Shown: positions 1-8,017 of the stretch, one piece after another | Layout: each line of letters opens with the position of its first letter | Position numbering within the stretch: position 1 is the stretch's first letter | Source: Catellatospora citrea | Lineage (GTDB): Bacteria > Actinomycetota > Actinomycetes > Mycobacteriales > Micromonosporaceae | Length of the DNA stretch: 64,000 nt | Direction: 5' to 3' | Assembly (NCBI RefSeq): GCF_003610235.1 | Contig: NZ_RAPR01000001.1 | Coordinates: 4,154,001-4,218,000 of the forward strand | Translations under genes and position numbers: made by a program | Notes under the pieces: model-generated | Told to the model about the DNA's origin: nothing | Database searches by the model: none | The model's input: only the letters and a program-made list of their open reading frames with translations

Positions 1-979
1 TGCCGGGAATCGGCACCTGGAGGCCCACCGCGCCATGCGCCTCCGACTCGCTGCCCGGCAGCACCACGAACTCCCCGGAGGCGACCGGGCCCTTGTTGCG
101 GACGGCCAGCCGCACCGTCGCGACCCGCACCTTGGCTCCGTTGTCGAGGGTCACGACCGGTCCCCACGACACGTTCTTCAGGGACGCGACGAGGTCGATC
201 CGCTCCGTGTGCGGGGTGAACGTGGTCGGCCCGGCCAGCTGGCGCAATGCACTGCCGTCCCAGCCGTAGGTGCGGATCTGGTGCAGCTCGTAGCCTCGCG
301 GCGTGTCACAGCAGACCAGTTGGTCACTGATGTCGACGACCACACCACCGTTCGGAGCAGCGGTGACGGACGAGATCATGCCCTTGGCGAGAACGCCCAG
401 CAACACCAGCTTGCCCGCCTCGTCACGGTCGACGGCCAGTAGCTGCCCGTGCCTGACCTCGCCCGGTTGGCAGGCGATCAGCACCGCGGTCTCCGTCGCG
501 GAGTCCGCGTCCAGGTTCGTGTGCACGACCGAGACCAGACCGACCGCGCGGACCTGATCCGTTCTGCCGACGTCCTCGATCCTCGGCAGGCGAACCGATC
601 CGCTGGTGCAGTAGTCCAGGTTGCCGTCCCAGCTCGCCACCGGGATCTTCATCGTGGTGAGCTGCTGCACGGTGAACCGGCCGTCCGGACCTGTCGGCGG
701 CGGGCTCGCCGAAGCAGACGGCGACGCGCTCGGCGCGGACGAATTCGATGCCGCCACGTCCGGCGGGCCCTGGTTGCCGCGGTCCATGGAGGCGTATGCC
801 AGCGCCGGCGCGGCCAGCAACAGCACCCCCAGCACGCTGAACGCGGCGGTGGTGCGGGCCCGGCGGCGCTTGACGGTGTGCCGCACCGCACCCGTGCCGG
901 TGGCGCGTACCGACGGTGCGGCGGCCGCGGTGAAGCCCGCGAAGGCGTCGTTGATCAGGTCGTCGTCGAAGTCGGTCAT
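1..979 (-). CDS. Membrane-anchored partner of a SigE-family sigma factor (partial)
   Basis: The reading frame is open from an ATG at 979 to the left edge, so the C-terminus is missing (at least 326 residues). A basic cytoplasmic N-terminus is followed by one transmembrane segment (about residues 45-63), a Ser/Ala/Pro-rich linker and a large extracytoplasmic domain. The ATG lies one base after the stop of the upstream sigma factor gene (TGAGATG), which implies translational coupling. I see no zinc anti-sigma HxxxCxxC motif. By position and topology it is a regulator or sensor for that sigma factor, but this is inference and the extracellular domain is unrecognised. Two similar pairs occur elsewhere in the window (6180-7840 and 45606-46900). 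Confidence 0.75.
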   Translation of the reverse strand, partial: MTDFDDDLINDAFAGFTAAAAPSVRATGTGAVRHTVKRRRARTTAAFSVLGVLLLAAPALAYASMDRGNQGPPDVAASNSSAPSASPSASASPPPTGPDGRFTVQQLTTMKIPVASWDGNLDYCTSGSVRLPRIEDVGRTDQVRAVGLVSVVHTNLDADSATETAVLIACQPGEVRHGQLLAVDRDEAGKLVLLGVLAKGMISSVTAAPNGGVVVDISDQLVCCDTPRGYELHQIRTYGWDGSALRQLAGPTTFTPHTERIDLVASLKNVSWGPVVTLDNGAKVRVATVRLAVRNKGPVASGEFVVLPGSESEAHGAVGLQVPIPG

Positions 980-980
980 C

Positions 981-1511
981 TCAGTTCTCCTTCTTGAGCT
1001 GGGCGGCCAATGCGGCGCGGCCGCGGCTGAGCCAGGATTTGACGGTGCCCTCCGCGACGCCCTCCTGCGCGGCGATCTCGGCGACCGGCAGCTGCGCCAT
1101 GTAGTGCAGGACCACCGCCCGCCGCTGCTGCGCCGGGATCACGGCGAGTGCGCGGGTGAGCGCGACCCGGTCCGGATCGGGGCCCGCGGCGTGCTCCTCG
1201 CGCTGGCGGCGCAGGAAGTTCAGCGCCGTACGCCGCCGCCGGAACGTGCTCGTGGCCAGGTTCCAGGCGACCCGGCGGACCCACGCCACCGGCTCGTCGT
1301 ACCTGCTGATCCGGTTCCAGCGGGCGTACGCCCGGCAGAACGCCTCCTGTACCAGGTCCTGGGCCTCGCCGAGATCGCCCAGGTAGGCATACAGCTGAAG
1401 GCTCAACGGCGTGAACGCCGCCGCGTAGAACTCGTCGAAGTCGCGTGGCGCGGCGGATGCCGTCACGTCCGCGACCCAGACCTCCCCGTGATGCGTGGCC
1501 ATCGTGGTCAC
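981..1511 (-). CDS. SigE-family RNA polymerase sigma factor (ECF type)
   Basis: The protein of about 176 residues has the two helical blocks of ECF sigma factors. Region 2 includes LGDLGEAQDLVQEAFCRAY (core-polymerase and -10 recognition). Region 4 is a helix-turn-helix around VAEIAAQEGVAEGTVKSWLSRGR (-35 recognition). The GTG at 1511 is favoured because a GGAGG lies 9 bases upstream; an in-frame ATG at 1502 is the alternative. It is cotranscribed with the membrane protein that begins one base after its stop. The family usually handles envelope or stress responses; the regulon cannot be told from here. Confidence 0.9.
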   Translation of the reverse strand: MTTMATHHGEVWVADVTASAAPRDFDEFYAAAFTPLSLQLYAYLGDLGEAQDLVQEAFCRAYARWNRISRYDEPVAWVRRVAWNLATSTFRRRRTALNFLRRQREEHAAGPDPDRVALTRALAVIPAQQRRAVVLHYMAQLPVAEIAAQEGVAEGTVKSWLSRGRAALAAQLKKEN

Positions 1512-1683
1512 ACGGTCCTTCCTCCCCGAAGCCACCGGTTCCGATCCGGTGGACGGCACCAACACGCGGCATCGCGGGTTCCGGTTGCACCCCGATTCAC
1601 GCCGGGTGCATCGTGCCCGCCCGGTGTTCGGCGTCGCGGCTCGGAGTCTTGCGCCGCAGGTGCATACGCGGAAGGCTGCGGCC

Positions 1684-2466
1684 ATGTCCGCACACGACCG
1701 CGCCGCCGCGGCCTGCCGTCACAGCCTGCGCGCCCTCGTCAAGATCGGTGACCAGCTCACCGACGCGCAGTGGGTCGCCCCGACCGACTGTCCCGCCTGG
1801 ACCGTGGGCGACGTGTACGCCCACGTGGTGAGCCTGGAGCAGTGGATGGCCGACGGCGGCGAGGCCCCGGACGGTCCGCCGCAGCAGTTGATCGACGCCG
1901 GAGTCGCCCGGTGGCGCGGTGCCCCGCGTGCCACGGTGCTGGAAGCCCTGCACACGCTGCTGCCGGTGCGCGAACGTCAGCTCACCGACGACCTGCGGGC
2001 GGCGGACGCGCCGGGCTGGTGGGTGTGGGCGGACACGGCGGTCCCGTTCGCGGTGCAGCTGTCGGCGCGGGCGTTCGACCTGTGGGTGCACGAGCAGGAC
2101 GTGCGCCGCGCCGTGCGCCGCCCCGGCAACCTGGGTTCGGCCGGCGCGCAGGTCGCCCGGGACCTGGTCCTGCAGGCGCTGCCGCGGATCGTGGTCAAGA
2201 AGGCCGGCGCCGGGCCCGGCGTGGCGGTGCGGTTCACCACGCTGGGCGAGCTGCCCCAGGACTTCACCGTTTACGTCGACGAGCACGGCCGCGCCTCGGT
2301 GGTGCCCAGCGACGCGCACCGGTCCACCGCCCACGCCACGCTGAGCTGGGAGGCGTACGCGCTGCTCGCCTCGGGCCGCAGCACGCGCGACCGGCAGCAG
2401 GTCTGGCTCACCGGTGACATCGAGCTGGCCGAGCGCGTCCTCGACCAGTTGAACATCGCGCCCTGA
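1684..2466 (+). CDS. Mycothiol-dependent maleylpyruvate isomerase family protein
   Basis: The 260-residue protein has an N-terminal DinB-like four-helix domain with the actinobacterial signature TDCPAWTVGDVYAHVVSLE and a C-terminal SCP2-like domain (about residues 150-255). This architecture is that of maleylpyruvate isomerase-like, mycothiol-dependent enzymes, cytoplasmic metal-dependent thiol transferases. The ATG at 1684 is preceded by GGAAGG about 10 bases upstream. The true substrate is unknown, since most members are uncharacterised and maleylpyruvate is only the prototype. It is divergent from the sigma factor gene. A second, weaker relative is at 18274-19059. Confidence 0.8.
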   Translation: MSAHDRAAAACRHSLRALVKIGDQLTDAQWVAPTDCPAWTVGDVYAHVVSLEQWMADGGEAPDGPPQQLIDAGVARWRGAPRATVLEALHTLLPVRERQLTDDLRAADAPGWWVWADTAVPFAVQLSARAFDLWVHEQDVRRAVRRPGNLGSAGAQVARDLVLQALPRIVVKKAGAGPGVAVRFTTLGELPQDFTVYVDEHGRASVVPSDAHRSTAHATLSWEAYALLASGRSTRDRQQVWLTGDIELAERVLDQLNIAP

Positions 2467-2531
2467 ACAGAGCGGAGGGGCCGGGTCTCCACCCGGCCCC
2501 TCGACTCTGCATTCCTGCTCAGATCACCTGG

Positions 2532-4421
2532 TCAGGCCACGTCGAACCAGTACATGTTCTCGTCTTCGCTCCAGTTGTCGTTCATGTCGACGGCGAAGAC
2601 GCTCAACAGCACGTTGCCGGAGCCCTCGGGCGTCCAGGTGACGGTCGCCTGGCCGGTCGGGTCCGCTGCCACGAACTGGTAGTCGCCGTAGGCGAAGGAG
2701 TACTGGTAACCCTGGACCTGGGTCCAGCCCGGGGGCGGCGAGAACGTGAACGTGCCGGGAACCCCGACGCCGCCCGAGACCTGGTTGGCCGGGTAGACCT
2801 CCGAGGCGACCCTCGGAGCTCCCGAGAACCGCACGGTCGTCTGCCCCTTCGGCGAGATCCAGCCGTTGGCGCTGTGGCTGCGGACGGTCACCGTGAACCC
2901 GGTCAGGCGGTCGGCCACGAAGGTGATGGTGGCCGAGCCGTCCTCGCCCGCGGGCACCGTCTGCGTGGTGCCGTTGAGCTCGTACTCGTACTCCGTCGTG
3001 CCGACGATGCCAGGCGACGTGGAGAACCGGAGCGTCACCGGCTTGTTCCACTCGGGCTGAGCACCGACCACGGTGATCACCGGATAGCTCTGCTGCGACA
3101 GGCTGATCTGGTACCGCACCGGGGCGGAGGTGAGCCCCGCGAGGTCAACCGACCTCACCTCGAGGGTGTTGAAGGTGGCGGGCGGGTTCAGCGTCACGGT
3201 CGCGGTGCCGCCCGGCACGTCGGCGCGGACCGCGCCCGGTGCCGTGAACAGGTCCGGGCAGACCGTCTGCCCCAGCTCACCGGACGTGCACTGGCGGACA
3301 CCGGAGACACCCCAGCCGTAGACGAAGCCGGCCACGTCGGCGTCGCCGTTGCCGGAGAAGGTGAACGTGCCCGGCTCACCCAGCGGCATGTGCTCGAACG
3401 GGTCGCCCAACGGATAGTTCGACGAGGTCACCTGCGGAGCGGGCGGCAGCTTGCGGTCGGCAACGAAGTAGCAGACCTTGGACCAGGCGGACTCCTCGAA
3501 TCCGTCGCCCACCCGGGCCTGCCAGGCGTAGGTGACCCCGTCGGCGAACAGCCCGTCCGGCATCAGGACGCCGGCGGCGCGGCCGGACTGGCGACCCTCC
3601 GTCGAGCGCTCGGTGCGCGCGGCCGGGTCGGTCTTCGGCCAGACCGCGAAGTCGAATCGCAGCGCACGCTGGTCGTTGGCGTCCGTGTCGGTGCCCACCG
3701 CCTGCAGGTTGACGCCGTAGAAAGCGAGTGCCGGGTACGGCGCCTTCGTCGCGCAAGGCACCCCGCCGTTGTACAGGTTCTTGTTGTCGATCTTAGGGGC
3801 GGCGTTGAACTGCACGCCCAGCGAGACGCTGTTGTACCAGTTGAGCCGGCGGCCGTACGACGGGTCCGCCTCGTGCGCGGCCGGCACCCGCAGCACGAAC
3901 GACACCTTGCGGTCCCCCGCGGCCAGCGCCGCGTTGATCACCGCGGTGGTGTCGAAGGAGATGGTCGCCGTCGGGCAGTACTCCGGCGTGAGGATCTCGT
4001 CGACCTTGGTGATCTCGGCCGGGGCACGACGCCAGCTGGGGGTGCGACCGATCCGCTCGGTACGCCACAGCTCGATCGCGCGCTTGCCGCAGTCGGCGGC
4101 GCTGAACTCCCTGACCCGCAGTGTGCTGCCGAGGAATCGCTTGCCCTTCAGCAGCGCGAGGTCGAACGTCGCGTAGACCCGCGACGTGTGCGTCACGCCC
4201 GCCGCGTCGACCGACGAGCCGAGCGGCAGGTGCACGTCCTCGGTGTTGTCGTAGGCCTGCCCGGGGGTCGCCGAGTCGGTGTAGCCGACCTGGACCGAGG
4301 GGGCATTGTCGAAGTGCGGTGCCGCCGCCGCGGGCGTGCCGAGCACCGCGAGTCCGCTCACACCCACTGCCGCGGCCAGCACCGCGGCGCGTAAGCGCAC
4401 GCTTGTAGAACGAGTCACCAT
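2532..4421 (-). CDS. Secreted multidomain DNRLRE-like protein
   Basis: The protein has 629 residues. A Sec signal peptide (basic start, hydrophobic residues about 10-28, AAAA cleavage region) is followed by a DNRLRE-like beta domain recognised by TSRVYATFDLALLKGK and the later STLRVREF strand. Several Ig/Fn3-like beta domains follow to the C-terminus. The ATG at 4421 is chosen for its GGAGG seven bases upstream and because the signal peptide starts there; the frame runs open further upstream without meaning. No catalytic motif is visible. It is probably an extracellular structural or adhesive protein, a type common in Micromonosporaceae. Confidence 0.75.
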   Translation of the reverse strand: MVTRSTSVRLRAAVLAAAVGVSGLAVLGTPAAAAPHFDNAPSVQVGYTDSATPGQAYDNTEDVHLPLGSSVDAAGVTHTSRVYATFDLALLKGKRFLGSTLRVREFSAADCGKRAIELWRTERIGRTPSWRRAPAEITKVDEILTPEYCPTATISFDTTAVINAALAAGDRKVSFVLRVPAAHEADPSYGRRLNWYNSVSLGVQFNAAPKIDNKNLYNGGVPCATKAPYPALAFYGVNLQAVGTDTDANDQRALRFDFAVWPKTDPAARTERSTEGRQSGRAAGVLMPDGLFADGVTYAWQARVGDGFEESAWSKVCYFVADRKLPPAPQVTSSNYPLGDPFEHMPLGEPGTFTFSGNGDADVAGFVYGWGVSGVRQCTSGELGQTVCPDLFTAPGAVRADVPGGTATVTLNPPATFNTLEVRSVDLAGLTSAPVRYQISLSQQSYPVITVVGAQPEWNKPVTLRFSTSPGIVGTTEYEYELNGTTQTVPAGEDGSATITFVADRLTGFTVTVRSHSANGWISPKGQTTVRFSGAPRVASEVYPANQVSGGVGVPGTFTFSPPPGWTQVQGYQYSFAYGDYQFVAADPTGQATVTWTPEGSGNVLLSVFAVDMNDNWSEDENMYWFDVA

Positions 4422-4501
4422 GAGACCTCCCCGTGATTGCCTGCGCGGATCCGCGCATGCCGCTGGCATCATAGGGACTCGGCGCACGCCGCGCCGCCGA
4501 C

Positions 4502-5263
4502 TTACATCGGCCCCAGGTTCGGGCGCTTGGCGGTGACGGAGTCGCCGGACGAGCGGCCGGTGAGGCGGCGCTTGATCCAGGGGGCGAGGTAACGCCCGGC
4601 CCAGGCCAGGTCGTCGGCGCGGGCGGCGGGCCAGGACTTCACGGCCGGCCGGGGCGGCACGTCCCACCAGGCCGGGTCGGCCGACACGCCGAGCGCCGCG
4701 AGCACGTGGGCGGCGGTGCGCCGGTGCCCGGCCGCCGACAGGTGCAGGCGGTCGATGCTCCACAGCGCCGGGTTGGCGTACTCGTCGTCGTGCCACAGGT
4801 CGACCAGGCGAGCGCCGTTGCGGTCGGCGACCTCGCCGACCGCCTGGTTGAGGTAGCGGATGCGCGGGGCCACCAGGTTGTTGCCGGGCAGTCGCGACAT
4901 CACGTCGGCGAACCGGAACAGCAGCACGTCGGCGCCGGTGTCCCGGAGCCGGGCCACGGTCGCGTCGAAGCGCGCCATCAGGGTCGGCGGATCACACTTG
5001 CGGCGCAGCACGTCGTTGGCGCCGGCCGCGAAGCTGATCAGATCGGGTTCCATGGCCAGCGCCGGTTCGACCTGCTCGCCGACGATGCCGTCGAACAGCC
5101 GCCCGCGGATGGCGAGGTTCGCGTAGCCGAACCCGGGCCCGCTCACCTGGCTGAGCCGCCCGGCGACCAGATCCGCCCAGCCCCGGAACACCCCGTCGGC
5201 GTACGGGTCGTCCATGCCCTCCGTGAAGCTGTCCCCCAGCGCCACATACCTGCTCCAACTCAC
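4502..5263 (-). CDS. SGNH/GDSL-family hydrolase
   Basis: The 253-residue cytoplasmic-looking esterase/lipase-like enzyme carries the four SGNH blocks: VALGDSFTEG (nucleophile Ser, block I), the Gly block IRGRLF, GANDVLRR (block III Asn) and DRLHLSAAGH (block V Asp/His). The GTG at 5263 places block I about ten residues from the start, as is usual. A longer frame to 5314 would add a basic leader without a clear ribosome site. The substrate is unknown; homologues act on acyl or acetyl esters. It stands alone, with no operon partner. Confidence 0.85.
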   Translation of the reverse strand: MSWSRYVALGDSFTEGMDDPYADGVFRGWADLVAGRLSQVSGPGFGYANLAIRGRLFDGIVGEQVEPALAMEPDLISFAAGANDVLRRKCDPPTLMARFDATVARLRDTGADVLLFRFADVMSRLPGNNLVAPRIRYLNQAVGEVADRNGARLVDLWHDDEYANPALWSIDRLHLSAAGHRRTAAHVLAALGVSADPAWWDVPPRPAVKSWPAARADDLAWAGRYLAPWIKRRLTGRSSGDSVTAKRPNLGPM

Positions 5264-5367
5264 CGCGACATCTTGCCACCGCCGGGTGTACCGGCGGGTA
5301 GTGCCCTTGCGCACACCCGCGTGTGGCGCGGGGAACAGAACCCGCCGCCGCCGTGTTGGATGAGCAC

Positions 5368-6054
5368 GTGCAGATCGAGATCTATTCCGACGTCGTATGC
5401 CCCTGGTGCTGGATCGGCGAGCAGCGCCTGCTGAAGGCCCTCGACGGCGTCGCCGAGCCGGTGACGCTGACCTGGCGCGCCTTCCAGCTGGACCCGTCGG
5501 CCGAGTCCGCGCCGCTGGTGCAGTGGCTGGGCCGCCGCTACGGCGGCGAGGCCAACGCGAAGCGCATGTTCACCCAGGTGACCGAGGTCGGCCGGGGCGA
5601 GGGCCTCACCATGAACTTCGACCGCGCGATCAACGCGAACACCTTCGACGCACACCGGCTGATCTGGTGGGCCGGTCAGCGCGGCCAGCAGCGCCCGATG
5701 GTCGAGGCACTGCACCGCGCCCACTTCACCGACGGACTCGACCTCGGTGACCGTGCGACGCTGGCCACGATCGCGGCCGGTCTCGGCCACGACGAGCAGG
5801 AGATGCGCACCCTGCTCGAGTCGACCGAGGGCGTCGCCGAGGTGCAGGGCGAACTGGCCATGGGCCGCGAGCTCGGCGTCACCGGCGTGCCGATGTTCGT
5901 CTTCGCCGGCAAGTACGCCATCAGTGGTGCGCAGGATCCGTCGACGCTGCGTGAGGTGCTCGACGAGGTGCGCCGCCGCGAGGGCAGCTCGCCGCTGACC
6001 GTGCTGTCGGCCCCGAAGGGCGAGTCGTGCGACGACGACTCGTGCACCGTGTGA
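5368..6054 (+). CDS. DsbA-family (FrnE-like) thiol oxidoreductase
   Basis: The 228-residue cytoplasmic thioredoxin-fold protein has the active-site CPWC near residue 12 (SDVVCPWCWIG), an all-helical insertion with MNFDRAINANTFDAHRL, and the cis-Pro region GVTGVPMFVFAGKYAISGAQ. This is the polyketide-type/FrnE-like DsbA subfamily. The C-terminus has a second cysteine pair (SCDDDSCTV), seen in some FrnE proteins and probably redox active. The start is GTG 5368, with GGATGAG just upstream; GTG 5353 is an in-frame alternative. A strong bidirectional hairpin terminator follows 15 bases after the stop. Confidence 0.88.
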   Translation: MQIEIYSDVVCPWCWIGEQRLLKALDGVAEPVTLTWRAFQLDPSAESAPLVQWLGRRYGGEANAKRMFTQVTEVGRGEGLTMNFDRAINANTFDAHRLIWWAGQRGQQRPMVEALHRAHFTDGLDLGDRATLATIAAGLGHDEQEMRTLLESTEGVAEVQGELAMGRELGVTGVPMFVFAGKYAISGAQDPSTLREVLDEVRRREGSSPLTVLSAPKGESCDDDSCTV

Positions 6055-6068
6055 CCCGATACGCCAGC

Positions 6069-6096
6069 AAAAAGGCCCCCTGACGGGGGCCTTTTT
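6069..6096. terminator. Rho-independent terminator (bidirectional)
   Basis: A perfect 12-bp inverted repeat (AAAAAGGCCCCC / GGGGGCCTTTTT) with a TGAC loop has a T-run on each strand. It lies between the convergent DsbA-like gene and the gene at 6180-7319. Confidence 0.9.
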
Positions 6097-6110
6097 GTTC
6101 CTTTTGTCGA

Positions 6111-6126
6111 TGTTTCACGTGAAACA
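6111..6126. promoter_or_regulatory. parS: parS site (left outlier)
   Basis: TGTTTCACGTGAAACA is a perfect match to the 16-bp palindromic ParB-binding consensus. It lies between two convergent genes just after a terminator, about 47 kb from the nearest other parS (52951) and on the other side of oriC. Confidence 0.93.
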
Positions 6127-6179
6127 AGATCGTCGCTCGCCGATATGGCGCAGCGCCCTGGCGGACCGCCGTTCCCGGC

Positions 6180-7319
6180 TCAGCCGAAGACGGCCTGGAA
6201 GGGCATGGCGTTCATGAGCGCGGACTCGACGGGGATCTCGGCGATCAGCCGGCGGTCCGGGTCCAGGCGATAGAGCGTGCCGGTGTCGCCTTCGACCCGA
6301 ACGACCATCGACCCGTCCGCCTGGAACCACACCTGGTTGACCTTGCCGACCGCGAACTCGACCGGCTTACCCGTGGTCATGTCGACGACCGCGGCGACGT
6401 ACACGCGCCGGCTCGGGTCGCCGGCTCCCGTGCTCACCGCGGCGAACCGGCCGTCGGCCGACACTCCGAGCACTACCACGTCCATGTCGTGCTCGTCCCG
6501 GTAGGCGACCGAGCGGGGAGCGGTGCCGTCCGCTTCGGTGACGGTCAGCAGACCGTCACGGACCGAGCCCCGGAACGGCCCGCTGGCCAGCGTCTCCGCT
6601 TCCTTCCACGCCTGCGGCTCCATGGGCGTGAACGCTCCGCCGGCCGCGTCGACGGTGCCGACGGTCGCCGCGTTGCCGAGCTTGCCGATGAACAGCCGGC
6701 GCGAGTCGGGCGTCCACACGAGCGCGCGGCTACCGCCGCACAGCACCCCGGTGGCCAGCTTGTGCGCCTCGCCAACGCGGGTGTCGGCCACCATGAGATC
6801 GCCACTGCCGTCACTCTGGCCGGTCCCGACCACCCAGGCGACCTGGGCGCCGTCCGGCGACACCGCGACGGAGTTCCACGGGCAGTGGTCGCCCTTCTGC
6901 AGGTCGATGGTGCGCAGTCGCTCGGGGCGGATGTCCGGAGCACACGTCCCAGGGTCCGGCGTTCCGCAGCGGTAGCTCTCGTGCAGCACGTGCAGTTCGA
7001 TCTTCGTATCCCCGGCCATCCGGAGCAGGTAGTAGGCGCCCGCGACGCGAGCGGCCGCCGGGTCCGTGGGCGACACCTGACCGGAGGGTGAGACGGTAGG
7101 CGTCGTGGCAGGCTCGGCGGGCGCGCCGCCCCCGGTCATCGCGACCGCGGTGAAGCCCGCGCCGCCCAGCAGCACCAGCGACAGCGCCGACGTCACCGCC
7201 GTACGCCGCAGGCCGATCCGGCGCGAGGTCCGCAGCGCTCGATCACGCAAGTCCACCGGATTGACGTCGCCGGCCAGGTCGGCCAGGCCGGACCTCAGGT
7301 TGTCCATCGGGGCGTTCAT
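6180..7319 (-). CDS. Membrane-anchored propeller-like partner of SigE-family sigma factor
   Basis: The 379-residue protein starts with about 40 cytoplasmic residues (VNPVDLRDRALRTSRR), then one transmembrane helix (about 42-62), a Thr/Pro linker and an extracytoplasmic domain. Repeated SPDGAQVAWVV, TPDSRRLFIG and SADGRFAAVS segments suggest a TolB/WD-like beta propeller. Its ATG overlaps the stop of the sigma factor gene by an ATGA junction, so the two are translationally coupled. No zinc anti-sigma motif is seen. It is probably a sensor or anti-sigma-like partner, by inference from the pairing. Confidence 0.8.
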   Translation of the reverse strand: MNAPMDNLRSGLADLAGDVNPVDLRDRALRTSRRIGLRRTAVTSALSLVLLGGAGFTAVAMTGGGAPAEPATTPTVSPSGQVSPTDPAAARVAGAYYLLRMAGDTKIELHVLHESYRCGTPDPGTCAPDIRPERLRTIDLQKGDHCPWNSVAVSPDGAQVAWVVGTGQSDGSGDLMVADTRVGEAHKLATGVLCGGSRALVWTPDSRRLFIGKLGNAATVGTVDAAGGAFTPMEPQAWKEAETLASGPFRGSVRDGLLTVTEADGTAPRSVAYRDEHDMDVVVLGVSADGRFAAVSTGAGDPSRRVYVAAVVDMTTGKPVEFAVGKVNQVWFQADGSMVVRVEGDTGTLYRLDPDRRLIAEIPVESALMNAMPFQAVFG

Positions 7320-7840
7320 CGGGCGGCTCCGTTCACGGCGTGGAGGTCGGACAGTTCTGGGGCGATCGCACGCAGCCGGGCGAGTGCCTTGGCGGTCTGG
7401 GACTTCACGGTGCCGACCGAGACGCCGAGCACCTCGGCGGCCTCCGCCTCCGTGCGGTCCTCGAAGAAGCGCAGCACCAGCACCACGCGCTGCTTGTCGG
7501 ACAGCTTCAGCAGCGCGGCCCGCAGGCTGAGCTTGAGCGCCGAGGAACCGGAGTGGTCGCCGCCCCGGCCCCGTTCGGGCAGTTCACCCGGAAGGACCTC
7601 GGCGACCTTGCCGCGGCGCCACCAGGCGACCTGCAGGTGATACATGACCTTGCGGGTGTACGCCTCGGCGTTGCCGCTGTCGTGCAGTCGCCGCCAGGAC
7701 CGGTGGGTCCGGGCGAGCGCCGACTGCACCAGGTCTTCGGCCAGGTGCTGGTCGCCGGTGAGCAGGTAGGCGGCGCGCAGCAGCGCCGGTGAGCGGTGCC
7801 TGACGAAGCTGTCGAACTCCGCGGCATGCGAGTCGACCAC
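7316..7840 (-). CDS. SigE-family RNA polymerase sigma factor
   Basis: The protein has 174 residues. Region 2 is AAYLLTGDQHLAEDLVQSALARTHRSW and region 4 is the helix-turn-helix EAEAAEVLGVSVGTVKSQTAKALARL. The GTG at 7840 is the first start consistent with the family N-terminus (FDSFVRHRSPALLRAAYLL) and has a GGGGG stretch a few bases upstream. The sequence is close to the sigma factor at 45606-46142 (shared LLTGDQHLAEDLV and RYF/FEDRTE blocks), so the two pairs are probably paralogues. Its stop overlaps the start of the membrane partner. Confidence 0.9.
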   Translation of the reverse strand: MVDSHAAEFDSFVRHRSPALLRAAYLLTGDQHLAEDLVQSALARTHRSWRRLHDSGNAEAYTRKVMYHLQVAWWRRGKVAEVLPGELPERGRGGDHSGSSALKLSLRAALLKLSDKQRVVLVLRFFEDRTEAEAAEVLGVSVGTVKSQTAKALARLRAIAPELSDLHAVNGAAR

Positions 7841-8005
7841 GTATGCCCCCGTTGACTGAGGAGTGGCGGCAGGCGAGGTGTTCCTGCCGTAGTGACGACC
7901 TGCAAGATGCGTGCTCCGCGAAGAAGGTTGCCGCCGTAGCCGAAATCTTCTTCGTGGACTCGTTGCGTCGGTCACCAGCCCTGGTCCGCAGATCGTTTGC
8001 TCGGC

Positions 8006-8011
8006 TAAGGT
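8006..8011 (+). promoter_or_regulatory. -10 element of a probable leaderless promoter
   Basis: TAAGGT fits the actinobacterial -10 pattern TANNNT and ends exactly six bases before the GTG of the MFS gene, so transcription would begin at or next to the start codon. No Shine-Dalgarno sequence is present. Confidence 0.5.
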
Positions 8012-8017
8012 TCCCGC

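Noticed and set aside
1495..1683. Upstream extension of the maleylpyruvate isomerase-like gene to 1495
   Set aside because: The extension overlaps the divergent sigma factor start and promoter region and lacks family sequence. ATG 1684 fits the domain start.
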